This document shows, one piece after another, positions 15,728-24,766 of a DNA stretch of 64,000 nucleotides (position 1 is its first letter; each line of letters starts with the position of its first letter). The notes under the pieces are model-generated. The model searched no databases, had not been told where the DNA came from, and saw nothing but the letters and a program-made list of their open reading frames with translations. The position numbers were made by a program, and so were the translations under genes. Source of the stretch: Paraburkholderia sp. UYCP14C (GTDB lineage: Bacteria; Pseudomonadota; Gammaproteobacteria; Burkholderiales; Burkholderiaceae). The stretch spans positions 62,001 to 126,000 of the forward strand of contig NZ_SELS01000007.1 of NCBI RefSeq assembly GCF_004197395.1, given 5' to 3'.

Positions 15728-18079
15728 CTACTCCCCCGCCGGCCAGGGCAAGCCGCGCGCCGACCAATCCAGCTCCACCCCCATCACACAGCGCCCACTC
15801 GCCAGCTGCACGGCCAGTGTCACCGCGATGCACGGCCGCCCGCTCGCGAGCGACAGGTACGGATTACTGGTGATCGCCTCGCCGGGCAGCAGCACCGCGT
15901 TGCGGAAGTACGGCCGATGATCCCAGCGCGCATCGCGCGGATTCGCGACCGGCTGCAGCGACGCGGCGTCCTCGCACCATGCGGGCCCGCGCACCTCGTG
16001 ACCGATCTGGCGCCCGGTATCGTCGAGAATGAAGCAGCTGATGGAACGCTCGAAGGTGGCGAGCATCGCGAACGCGTCGTCCATCGTGACGCCGGCGCGC
16101 AACCCGTCGGCCGCGCACCGCAGTTCGCGCCGGTACGGTTCCATTTCGGATTCGAACAACGCATGTTGATGCGCGCGGCCCTGCGCGATCACGTCGAACG
16201 CATCGTCGATCTGGCGGTGCACCGACTCGGGCGGTGCGATCTCGACAGCAGGCCGCCCGAGCAGATAGCCCTGCGCGAAATCGACATTCGACTCGACCGC
16301 GAGGATCAGCTCGTCGGCCGTCTCGACGCCTTCGACGACCACCAGCATCCCCGCCTGGTGCAACAGCGACACGAGCTTCGGCAGGATCGGCTGCTGCGTG
16401 CGGTGCGTGGTCGCGCGAATCAGCTCGCCGTCGAGCTTCACGATGTCCGGCCGGATCCGCAGCAGGCGGTCGAGATTCGACTGGCCCGCGCCGAAGTCGT
16501 CGACCGCGATCAGGAAGCCGTGCTGGCGATAGCCCGCCGCCGCGCGCGACATCTCGTCGACGCTGCCGCCGTGCGATTCGAGAATCTCCAGAATCACGCG
16601 CTCGGGTTCGAGCCCCGCGGCGCGCACGATTTTCGTCAACTGGTCGGCATAGCCGTCGGCGACGAAGGTGGCCGGCAGGATGTTCAGGAACAGCCAGGCG
16701 TCGTCTGGCAGCGCGCGACGCGCATTGCCGAGATGCACCGCGTGGCTCGCGCGGTCGAGCGCGCCTTCGTCGCTCGACGGCTTCGGCGCGAACATCACGA
16801 CCGGCGGCACCAGCGTGCCGTCGTCCTGCTCACCGCGCAGCAGCGCCTCGAAGCCGACCTGCTTCTGATGCGACAGGCTGTAGAGCGGCTGGAAGTGCGA
16901 GATCAGATAGAAGTCTTCCCAACGATAACGCGCCGCGCCCGCGCTCGGGCCGGTGCTGTCGGCGCACGGCGCGAATACGTCGTCGAACGGTGGCTGCAGC
17001 GCGTCGAACGGCAGCGCGCGCTCCGCGCAGACGCGATTGCGGCCCGTCTGCTTCGCGCGCAGCAGCGCTTCGTCCGCGCGATCGAGCAGCACCATGAAGC
17101 TTTCGCCGCGCCGGTGCTCGGCGACGCCGAAGCTCGCGGTCAGATGGCCGTCCGGCCGCTCGATCGCGGCGATGTCGAGACGCAGCCGCTCGGCGAGTTG
17201 CAGCGCGCCGGTGAGGTCATCGTCGACCAGCAACGCAAACTCTTCCCCGCCGATGCGGCTCGCGCTGTGGTAAAGCGCGACCGCGTCCTTCAGCACCTGG
17301 GCGACCTGAAACAGCGAATGGTCACCGGCCGCATGGCCGAAGCGGTCGTTGAGCGACTTGAAGCTGTCGATGTCGAGAAAGATCGCGCTGATCGGCGCGC
17401 CCGGCGCCAGCGTCCCGAGTCGTCCCTCCGCGTGCTTGACGAACGAGCGGCGGTTTTGCAGGCCAGTCAGCGAATCGGTTGCGGCGAGCTGCGCGAGCTG
17501 GCTTTCGAGCAGAAAGTGATTGCGCCGGAAACGGTAGAAAGCGAAATGGAACACCGCCGCCGTCGGCGCGCCGATCGCGATGACCGAGGTCCACACGGCC
17601 ACGTCGACCTCGGGTGAATGAGTATTGCCGCGCAGCAGCCCGATGGCAACCGCGTAGAACAACGCGCTGCCGGCAGCGAAATGCGCGGGCGTGAGCCATA
17701 CCGGCGCCGCGCAGATCGGTATCGCGACGAACGCCGGCAGGAGCCACGGCAACGGATGTGCAAGGCCTTGCACAATCAGCACGAGCCCGCCGGTCAGCAC
17801 CAGCTCGTACGTGACGCAGATCGCGCCGAACAGCGCCGTCGACTTCACGTACGGGATCGCCAGTACCAGCAGCGCAAGCACGAGCGCGCACAGTAGCCGG
17901 TACACGAGCGGCGTAGCCGATGAGCCGACCAGTTCGCGCGCCACCACCATGCACAGGTACGCAAGCACCGTGAAGCCCAGCTTCATGAGGGCAAGCGGCC
18001 GCTGATGCTCGAGCGAGCGCCGGTGAAAGCGCTCACGCATGCTCAACTGGGGTAGGTGCTGCGTTGGGATGGCAGACAT
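15728..18079 (-). CDS. Membrane GGDEF-EAL protein with a C-terminal sensor-like domain
   Basis: 783 residues. The first 190 contain about six hydrophobic helices. A GGDEF domain follows (about 200-365) with RIGGEEFALLV, an intact diguanylate cyclase site. The EAL domain (about 400-630) carries FEALLRG, LEILES, VDDFGAGQSN, IVKLDGE, VVEGVET and AQGYLLGRP, so it looks phosphodiesterase-competent. The last 150 residues contain RWDHRPYFRNAVLL and ASGRPCIAVTLAVQLASG, resembling the PDC/YkuI_C-type extracytoplasmic-fold sensor found after EAL domains. It probably adjusts the c-di-GMP pool next to the cellulose operon. Net activity cannot be told from sequence. Confidence 0.9.
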   Translation of the reverse strand: MSAIPTQHLPQLSMRERFHRRSLEHQRPLALMKLGFTVLAYLCMVVARELVGSSATPLVYRLLCALVLALLVLAIPYVKSTALFGAICVTYELVLTGGLVLIVQGLAHPLPWLLPAFVAIPICAAPVWLTPAHFAAGSALFYAVAIGLLRGNTHSPEVDVAVWTSVIAIGAPTAAVFHFAFYRFRRNHFLLESQLAQLAATDSLTGLQNRRSFVKHAEGRLGTLAPGAPISAIFLDIDSFKSLNDRFGHAAGDHSLFQVAQVLKDAVALYHSASRIGGEEFALLVDDDLTGALQLAERLRLDIAAIERPDGHLTASFGVAEHRRGESFMVLLDRADEALLRAKQTGRNRVCAERALPFDALQPPFDDVFAPCADSTGPSAGAARYRWEDFYLISHFQPLYSLSHQKQVGFEALLRGEQDDGTLVPPVVMFAPKPSSDEGALDRASHAVHLGNARRALPDDAWLFLNILPATFVADGYADQLTKIVRAAGLEPERVILEILESHGGSVDEMSRAAAGYRQHGFLIAVDDFGAGQSNLDRLLRIRPDIVKLDGELIRATTHRTQQPILPKLVSLLHQAGMLVVVEGVETADELILAVESNVDFAQGYLLGRPAVEIAPPESVHRQIDDAFDVIAQGRAHQHALFESEMEPYRRELRCAADGLRAGVTMDDAFAMLATFERSISCFILDDTGRQIGHEVRGPAWCEDAASLQPVANPRDARWDHRPYFRNAVLLPGEAITSNPYLSLASGRPCIAVTLAVQLASGRCVMGVELDWSARGLPWPAGE

Positions 18080-18278
18080 AGAAGGCTGATCAGGCTGGGT
18101 TTCCGGTCACTCCGCCAATGGTTATCGGCAAACGTTCGATAAACATTTATGGCTAACGTCAGATGACGTATAAATTTGGCGGCTGCGTGCTTGCAAGATG
18201 TCGTGCTGTCCCACTATGCGGTTTGGTGGATCGGCACTTCGGCGATCCGCCGGGTCATGCCCGTTGCGACGCTCTGCG

Positions 18279-19424
18279 CTACGCCGCCACCACCCGATCG
18301 CGCCCCGCCGCTTTCGCCGCGTACAACGCGCGGTCGGCGCGCGCCATCATCTGCGCGAGCGATTCGCCGCCCCGCCGCTCGTCGACGCCGACGCTGAACG
18401 TGTAGCGCAGCCCGCGCGGCCGCTCGCCCGGCATGATGGCCGCAAGGCGCGCCCGTAGGCGGTCAAGCAGCACGACCGCCTCGCCGGCCGAGGTCGCCGG
18501 GCATAGCACGCCAAACTCCTCGCCGCCCAATCGCCCGAACACGTCGCCGATCCGCAGCTCGCGTGCGACGAACGCCGCGAAGTGCGCGAGCACCTGATCG
18601 CCGGCCGCATGCCCGTGCGTATCGTTGACGGCTTTGAACGAATCGATGTCGACGATCGCGATCGCGACCGGCAAGCCCGTGCGCAACGACGCGTTCAGCA
18701 GCGCGCCGCCGATTTCGAGGAATGCGCGACGCGACAGCGCGCCGGTCAGATCGTCGACGTTCGCGAGCCGCTCGAGGCGCTCGGCGAGCCGGTCGTGCGC
18801 GAGCATCACAACGCCGATCGACAGGAACGGCGGCGCGAGAATGCCGAGCGCGAGAAACACGATGTTGGGCATCGACACCTGCATCAGGCTCGTCTGCTCG
18901 AGCAGATGGAAGCCGTACATGGCGCCTCGGGTCGTGTGGCCCAGACACAGCAGCAGCGCCGCGGTCGCGAGAAAGTAGAAGCTGTAGCGCGGCCGGTTGG
19001 CGGGGCGTCCGGTCAGCATCAGAACACCGAGCGCCCCATAGAGGCTCGCGTGATAGGCGGACACCAGCGCGACGCGCGCATTGAAGTTCGGTACCACGAA
19101 GGTCCAGTAGACCATCCCGACCAGCACGAACAGCAGCCCCACATAAGCGGGCCACGGCCGCGCGCGGCGCCCGAGGAAACGCAGGCAGCCTTCGAGCAGG
19201 AGCAGCAGCGCGAGCGCGAACAGCCCGTTGGCCACGACGAGCGTCAGCCAGGGCGACGCATGTCCCTGTAGTGCAGCGCCCAGAAGCGCGACGACCGCGA
19301 GCGCGTTGGCGGCGATCCAGTAGCCGACACCCGGAATCTCCGCGCGCATCAGCGACAGCAGCACGGCCATCGCCATCGCGTCAGCCAGAATCGTGACCAG
19401 CAGAATAGTGAGTGGATTGAGCAT
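18279..19424 (-). CDS. Membrane-anchored diguanylate cyclase (GGDEF)
   Basis: 381 residues from ATG 19424; a TTG at 19457 could add 11 residues. Residues 1-210 contain about seven hydrophobic helices. The GGDEF domain (about 225-380) starts at VDDLTGALSRRAF and has DIDSFKAVNDTHGHAAGD and RLGGEEFGVL, an intact active site. No obvious RxxD inhibitory site precedes the GGEEF. It reads away from bcsD with a 617-bp gap, so it may feed c-di-GMP to the PilZ domain of BcsA. That link is inferred from proximity. Confidence 0.9.
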   Translation of the reverse strand: MLNPLTILLVTILADAMAMAVLLSLMRAEIPGVGYWIAANALAVVALLGAALQGHASPWLTLVVANGLFALALLLLLEGCLRFLGRRARPWPAYVGLLFVLVGMVYWTFVVPNFNARVALVSAYHASLYGALGVLMLTGRPANRPRYSFYFLATAALLLCLGHTTRGAMYGFHLLEQTSLMQVSMPNIVFLALGILAPPFLSIGVVMLAHDRLAERLERLANVDDLTGALSRRAFLEIGGALLNASLRTGLPVAIAIVDIDSFKAVNDTHGHAAGDQVLAHFAAFVARELRIGDVFGRLGGEEFGVLCPATSAGEAVVLLDRLRARLAAIMPGERPRGLRYTFSVGVDERRGGESLAQMMARADRALYAAKAAGRDRVVAA

Positions 19425-20041
19425 TGCAAATTGTTTGAATCGAACGACGCCGCGCAAGCCGCGCGCTTTGCATCGTTTGCTTCTTCGTGTTGTATCGGTC
19501 CAGCCGCGCCGCGCGATTGACGATGACTTTCGTTACTGCTTGCCGCAATTGCGCAATTCAATATGCGCGATTAATACGCGCACCAATCCGCCGCCGGGCG
19601 CCCTCGCCCCGCGCCGTTCAAGATTCTGCAAGGTAGGTGTGACAAACACGCCGCGCGACTCTTCGCACGATTCACCACCCGCCGAATGCATGATTAAAAA
19701 AAGCAAAGCTCAAAGCATGCCGGGATTGTCGGCTAATACACCTATTGCCGCACAAGCTTTTTCGCGCAACGGAGAAGGCAAACGTTTCAATTCCCTTGAA
19801 TCAGCAAAAATTACGCAATTCATGTGTCTCGAATGCGCGTCAATTAACGTATAAGCTGAGCAATGGAAAGTGGCTAAAAGCCAGTGTCTTAAGTAGACTT
19901 CTCACGGTGTGTGCCGGACACCCTGGACAACCCGGTAGAAATGACGTAAACGACGCGCGGCGCGCGATTGCCTACCGACTTCATGCTCAATGGCTGTCAC
20001 GTTCGCGAAGGTGCAACGGGCAGCGACCACTTCCGGAAACC
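19425..20041. other. 617-bp intergenic region upstream of the cellulose operon
   Basis: I see no convincing gene here. The stretch 19680-19860 is markedly more AT-rich than its surroundings, as expected for a control region. Visible elements are a TTCAA-N5-TTGAA dyad at 19786-19800 and a TATAAG -10-like box at 19850-19855, without a good -35 partner. In-frame codons upstream of bcsD extend to 19745 but show no conserved protein, so this is more likely a leader with promoter sites for bcsD and, leftwards, for the GGDEF gene. Confidence 0.5.
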
Positions 20042-20497
20042 ATGGTCCCAATCCTCAACTATCTGCTTGAACGCCAAATCTCGCCGCAATGGCGCGGCAT
20101 GCTCGGCGCCCTGGCGAGCGAGTTCGAAGCGCAAATCGGACGCGACGAGTTGCGTCAACTGATGCATCGCGTCGGCAGCCGTTTCGCGCTTGCGCATCCG
20201 CTGCCCGCCTGCGCATCGACGGCCGAGCTCGAGCAGGCGTTGAATTTTTACTGGCATCAGATGGATTGGGGTTACGTCGCGCTCGCCGATGAGGCGGACT
20301 CATTGCGCATCGTTCACTATTGCGCGCCGCTGCCGGCCTTCGGCGAAGCGGCGCTCGCCTGGACGCCGGCGTTTCTCGAAGGCGTCTATCAGACGTGGTT
20401 GAGCGCGCTGGGCGCGCAGGGTTTGTCGGTCGTGCAGACGAGCGCGTTCGGCGAGGACAGCTCGCTCGAATTCCGCCTCGGCCGTCATCCCGCCTGA
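20042..20497 (+). CDS. bcsD: Cellulose synthase subunit D
   Basis: 151 residues from ATG 20042, the length of BcsD (about 156 in Komagataeibacter). Diagnostic segments are YLLERQISPQWRGMLGALASEF at the N terminus, DELRQLMHRVGSRFALAHPL in the middle and LEQALNFYWHQMDWGYVAL, which ends in the conserved MdWG pattern. BcsD is a periplasmic or cytoplasmic octameric ring proposed to guide glucan chains in type I bcs operons. It is separated by 230 bp from bcsP, so an extra promoter is possible. GC content and codon use match neighbours. Confidence 0.88.
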   Translation: MVPILNYLLERQISPQWRGMLGALASEFEAQIGRDELRQLMHRVGSRFALAHPLPACASTAELEQALNFYWHQMDWGYVALADEADSLRIVHYCAPLPAFGEAALAWTPAFLEGVYQTWLSALGAQGLSVVQTSAFGEDSSLEFRLGRHPA

Positions 20498-20727
20498 GCA
20501 CCGGCGGCTCTACACACAGAGGTACGAACGAGCGTGCGAATCAGCGGCACGACTCGAGATGCATAACGCGCGAACGACATGCCAATTTCAAGATTGCGCG
20601 GTAGTACTGCAATAAGTGTGCGACGTCGTTACAGCCGACGCGTGGAATCAGGGAAGGCAGTTCAAATAAACAGCACCCCGAGGAGTCGGTTCGGGGCAAT
20701 GCACGGTATGTAACAGACGACGGCATC

Positions 20728-21774
20728 ATGAGTTCATCGAGCGACATCGAAAAACTGTTCGAGCAATTTGGCGGCGACGCCAACGCGTACCAGGAGATCG
20801 GCCGCGAAAACGACGCGCGCACCGCGCGCACTCGTTGGCCGCTGCTCGTGACGCTCGATCTGACGCAACCGGCGATTCCGGCAATCGGTCAGCTGCGCGA
20901 CGCCAAACCGCAGCCGCCGGCGAGCGTAGCGCCACGGGCCGCCGGCCACGAGGACACGACCCCGAAGGACATGGCATCGGTGACGCGCGCGAAGGCGCCG
21001 TTGTTCACGCGCTCGCACCGGCGTGACATTCCACCGGTACCGGTGGCTGCGGCCCAGCCGGCGGCGCCGAGCGGCGCCTCGCGCTTCGGTACGGCCGACG
21101 AACTCGACGAGGCGGCCGCGCGAGCGGCGGGCGTCGCGTCGTCGGGCGTCGCTGCTGCGCCGGGCGTTCCGGTCGCGTCGGGCGTTCCGGTTGCGTCTGC
21201 TGCCGCAGCCTCGGCGCCGATCCCGCCGATTGCCTCACCGGCACCGGCATCGGCGCAAGCTTCGCTTCCACCGACCGCGCCCGCATGGGTCGCACCGAGC
21301 GTCAGCGCTGCGCCCACCGCACCGATAGCCCCGGCGCCCCCGCCTGCCGTGCCGCCCGCGAGCTTCTCGTCCGCGTTCCAGTTCCGCGCTCCGGCCCCGC
21401 AGCCGTTGCCGCCGGCCGCCCGTGCCACGCCCGCCGCACCCGTCGCGCCGGCCTGGGCCCGCGCCGTCGCTCCGGCTTATGGCGGCGCGAGCGCTGCACC
21501 GGCACCGTCGCCGCAATCGCGACTGGCGACGCAACCCACCTATCCAGCCCAGCCCGCAGGACCGACCCAACCACCATCCATCCTCGGCAAGCTGTTTGCC
21601 GCGCAGACTCCTTCCGCGCCGTCGCAAGCGCCCGCGCCCGCGGCCCAGTCCGCGCCGCTGAACTCGGTCTTCGACCGCCTGCGCGGCACGCCCGCCCAGG
21701 GCACGCCGGCACCCGGCGGCTCCGTGCGCGGCGGCTTCGGCTCGTGGCTCACCAACGGTCCGCGCCGCTCATGA
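20728..21774 (+). CDS. bcsP: Proline/alanine-rich cellulose biosynthesis protein (BcsP-type, BcsR-like head)
   Basis: 348 residues. The first 50 (SSDIEKLFEQFGGDANAYQE, then RTRWPLLVTLDL) resemble the short BcsR protein, which also has an aromatic-acidic stretch followed by RWPLL. The remainder is low-complexity Pro/Ala/Val/Ser and probably disordered, with a short C-terminal motif (SVFDRLRGT, then FGSWLTNGPRRS) that may bind a partner. In enterobacteria BcsR works with BcsQ to secure BcsA secretion; here the BcsR-like protein directly precedes BcsQ and overlaps it (ATGA at 21771-21774). The name is assigned by architecture and position. Confidence 0.75.
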   Translation: MSSSSDIEKLFEQFGGDANAYQEIGRENDARTARTRWPLLVTLDLTQPAIPAIGQLRDAKPQPPASVAPRAAGHEDTTPKDMASVTRAKAPLFTRSHRRDIPPVPVAAAQPAAPSGASRFGTADELDEAAARAAGVASSGVAAAPGVPVASGVPVASAAAASAPIPPIASPAPASAQASLPPTAPAWVAPSVSAAPTAPIAPAPPPAVPPASFSSAFQFRAPAPQPLPPAARATPAAPVAPAWARAVAPAYGGASAAPAPSPQSRLATQPTYPAQPAGPTQPPSILGKLFAAQTPSAPSQAPAPAAQSAPLNSVFDRLRGTPAQGTPAPGGSVRGGFGSWLTNGPRRS

Positions 21775-22559
21775 AAGTCATTGCCGTGGTGTCCGCCAAA
21801 GGGGGGGTCGGCAAGACCACCCTCGCCGCCAATCTCGCGTCCGTGCTCGCCAGCAGCGGCCGGCGCGTGATCGCGCTCGATCTCGATCCACAAAACGCGC
21901 TGCGTCTGCACTTCGGCGTGCCGCTCGACAGCATCGACGGCCTGTCGCGCGCAACGCTCTCCGGCAATCCGTGGCAAACGGTGATGTTCGACGGCATCGA
22001 CGGCGTGACCGTGCTGCCGTATGGCGCGCTGCTGGAGGACGACCGCCGCCGCTTCGAGGCGCATATCGACCAGCATCCGCAATGGCTCGCACAGTCGCTG
22101 CAGAACCTGCGGCTCGATCCGTCCGACATCGTGATCGTCGACACGCCGCCCGGCACGTCTGCCTACGTGCGAACCGCGCTGAGCGCGGCCACTTTCGCGC
22201 TGAACATCGTGCTCGCCGACGCCGCGTCGTACGCGGCGATCCCGCTGATGGAGCGACTGATCGAAACCTACGCCGCGCCGCGCGCGGACTTCGGCGGCGT
22301 CGGCTACGTGGTCAACCAGATCGACCAGTCCCGCCAGCTGACCAAGGACGTGCTGAAGGTGCTGCGCCAGATGCTCGCCGGCAAGGTGTTCCCCGGCGTG
22401 ATCCATCTGGACGAAGGTGTCAGCGAAGCGCTCGCCTGCGACACCACGCTGATCCACTACGATCCACTGAGCCAGGCCGCCGCCGATTTCCGCGCGTGCG
22501 GCGCGTGGCTCACGGCGGCGCTCGACGCGATCGCCGCCCAGCCGAGGAACGTCGCATGA
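21771..22559 (+). CDS. bcsQ: Cellulose biosynthesis ParA/MinD-like ATPase
   Basis: 262 residues. The deviant Walker A KGGVGKTT (about residue 10-17), the DLDPQNAL switch segment and VIVDTPPGT (Walker B region) define a ParA/MinD family ATPase of the BcsQ/YhjQ type. BcsQ is required for localisation and membrane insertion of the cellulose synthase complex. It overlaps bcsP upstream and bcsA downstream by 4 bp each, indicating tight translational coupling. Confidence 0.93.
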   Translation: MKVIAVVSAKGGVGKTTLAANLASVLASSGRRVIALDLDPQNALRLHFGVPLDSIDGLSRATLSGNPWQTVMFDGIDGVTVLPYGALLEDDRRRFEAHIDQHPQWLAQSLQNLRLDPSDIVIVDTPPGTSAYVRTALSAATFALNIVLADAASYAAIPLMERLIETYAAPRADFGGVGYVVNQIDQSRQLTKDVLKVLRQMLAGKVFPGVIHLDEGVSEALACDTTLIHYDPLSQAAADFRACGAWLTAALDAIAAQPRNVA

Positions 22560-24763
22560 GCAGCCCAGTCTCCTCACGCGAACCCGAGGGCGGCGAGCCG
22601 TCGCGGTTCGGACGCTTCATCGAAGCGAGCTTCTGGAACAGCCGCATCGTCACCGGGCTCGTCACGCTGCTCGCGCTGTACATGCTGTACTTCGTGTTCA
22701 CGGTGCCGCTCGAGTTCTATCAGCAGCTGACCTTCGCGACGCTCTGCTTCGTGCTCGCGCTGCTGTTTCGCCGTCTGCCCGGCCGCTACGCGACGATGGT
22801 GATGATCATGCTATCGATCGTCGCGTCGGGCCGCTACATGTACTGGCGCCTGACCGAAACCACGTACTGGGAGCATCCGCTCGACGCCGCCTGGGGTCTG
22901 CTGCTGGTATCCGCCGAGCTCTACTCGACGCTCGTGCTGATGCTCGGCTACTTCCAGACCGCGTGGCCGCTCAAGCGCAAGCCGATGCCGCTGCCCGCCA
23001 ATCGCGACGCATGGCCGACCGTCGACGTGTTCATCCCGACCTACAACGAGCCGCTCGCCGTCGTGAAGCCGACCGTCTACGCGGCCCTCGCGCTCGACTA
23101 CCCGGCCGACAAGATGTCGATCCACGTGCTCGACGACGGCCGCCGCCCCGAGTTCAAGGCGTTCTGCGAAGAGGTCGGCGTGAACTGGACGATCCGCACG
23201 CACAACCGCCACGCGAAGGCCGGCAACATCAACGAGGCGCTGAAGATCACGAGCGGCGAGTACCTCGCGATCTTCGACTGCGATCACATCCCGACCCGCT
23301 CGTTCCTGCAGATCGGTCTCGGCTGGTTCCTGCGCGACAAGCTGCTGTCGATGCTGCAAACGCCGCACCACTTCTTCTCCGCCGACCCGTTCGAGCGCAA
23401 CCTCGGCACCTTCCGCAAGGTGCCGAACGAAGGCGAGCTGTTCTACGGTCTCGTGCAGGACGGCAACGATCTGTGGAACGCGACGTTCTTCTGCGGCTCG
23501 TGCGCGCTGTTGCGCCGGAGCATGGTCGAAGAGATCGGCGGCATCGCGGTGGAGACCGTGACCGAGGACGCGCACACCGCGCTGAAGCTGCACCGCCTCG
23601 GCTACACCACCGCGTATCTGGCGATTCCGCAGGCCGCCGGCCTCGCGACCGAAAGCCTGTCGGGCCACATCGGCCAGCGCATCCGCTGGGCGCGCGGCAT
23701 GACGCAGATCTTCCGCATCGACAATCCGCTCACCGGGAAAGGGCTGAAGATCGGCCAGCGGCTCTGTTATCTGAACGCGATGATGCACTTCTTCTACGGC
23801 GTGCCGCGTCTCGTGTTCCTGACCGCGCCGCTGTCGTACCTGTTCTTCGGCGCGCATGTGATCGAAGCGGCGGCCAGCACGATCGCGATCTACGCGCTGC
23901 CGCACATGATGCACGCGAGCATCACGAACTCGCGGATGCAGCGGCTGTTCCGCCATTCGTTCTGGGCCGAGGTGTACGAGTCGGTGCTCGCGTCGTACAT
24001 CACCGCGCCGACGCTGCTCGCGCTGATCAACCCGAAGCTCGGCAAGTTCAACGTGACGGCCAAGGGCGGCGTGATCGAGAAGAGCTATTTCGACTGGTCG
24101 ATCTCGCGGCCGTATCTGTTCCTGCTGCTCTTGAACCTGCTCGGCTTCCTCGCGGGTCTCGTGCACATCTATCTGAACTGGCACGTACGCAGCATCGTCG
24201 AGACCACGCTGCTCAATCTCGCGTGGACCAGCTACAACATGCTGATTCTCGGCGCGAGCGTGGCCGCCGCCAGCGAGCGCCGCCAGATCCGCGCGGTGCC
24301 GCGCGTCGCGATGAAGATGCCGGTGATGCTGAAGTTCTCAACCGGCCGCACGCTCGCGTGCGAAACGATCGACTACTCGGAAGGCGGCGTCGGTGTAAAG
24401 CTGCCCAGCAACATCGAAGTGCCGATGCAGGAGCGCGTGAGCGTGTCGCTGTTCCGCGGCGACGAGGAGTACGCGTTCCCCGCCACGGTCAGCTTCAGCG
24501 AGCCGGGCCGCGTGGGCCTGCGCTTTTCGTCGATGTCGCGCGAACAGGAGTACGAGTTCGTGAAGACCACCTTCGCCCGCGCGGATGCGTGGACCGGCTG
24601 GGCCGAGGGTCGCGAGACGGACACGCCGCTGCGCGGTCTGTCGCACGTGCTGAAGGTGGGCGCGCGCGGGATCGCGGGTCTGTTCGAGCATCTGTACGAC
24701 GACTTGCGCAGTTCGATCAAAAGCCGTCCTGCGGACGTCAAGAAGCTGAAAACGAAAGACTGA
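22556..24763 (+). CDS. bcsA: Cellulose synthase catalytic subunit (UDP-forming)
   Basis: 735 residues from ATG 22556. Membrane helices flank a GT2 domain with HVLDDGRRPEF (about 190), FDCDHIP (about 239), FFCGSCALLRR, VTEDAHT (catalytic base, about 334) and QRIRWARGM (about 372), all intact. A C-terminal PilZ domain (about 575-690) has the RQIRAVPR arginine motif and DYSEGGVGV, the c-di-GMP-binding signature. It polymerises beta-1,4-glucan from UDP-glucose at the inner membrane and translocates it. It is coupled to bcsQ (ATGA overlap) and followed 3 bp later by bcsB. Confidence 0.97.
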   Translation: MSSPVSSREPEGGEPSRFGRFIEASFWNSRIVTGLVTLLALYMLYFVFTVPLEFYQQLTFATLCFVLALLFRRLPGRYATMVMIMLSIVASGRYMYWRLTETTYWEHPLDAAWGLLLVSAELYSTLVLMLGYFQTAWPLKRKPMPLPANRDAWPTVDVFIPTYNEPLAVVKPTVYAALALDYPADKMSIHVLDDGRRPEFKAFCEEVGVNWTIRTHNRHAKAGNINEALKITSGEYLAIFDCDHIPTRSFLQIGLGWFLRDKLLSMLQTPHHFFSADPFERNLGTFRKVPNEGELFYGLVQDGNDLWNATFFCGSCALLRRSMVEEIGGIAVETVTEDAHTALKLHRLGYTTAYLAIPQAAGLATESLSGHIGQRIRWARGMTQIFRIDNPLTGKGLKIGQRLCYLNAMMHFFYGVPRLVFLTAPLSYLFFGAHVIEAAASTIAIYALPHMMHASITNSRMQRLFRHSFWAEVYESVLASYITAPTLLALINPKLGKFNVTAKGGVIEKSYFDWSISRPYLFLLLLNLLGFLAGLVHIYLNWHVRSIVETTLLNLAWTSYNMLILGASVAAASERRQIRAVPRVAMKMPVMLKFSTGRTLACETIDYSEGGVGVKLPSNIEVPMQERVSVSLFRGDEEYAFPATVSFSEPGRVGLRFSSMSREQEYEFVKTTFARADAWTGWAEGRETDTPLRGLSHVLKVGARGIAGLFEHLYDDLRSSIKSRPADVKKLKTKD

Positions 24764-24766
24764 TCT

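Noticed and set aside
19745-20041. A 99-residue N-terminal extension of bcsD
   Set aside because: The extension has no BcsD similarity and lies in an AT-rich control region; the normal BcsD length starts at 20042.
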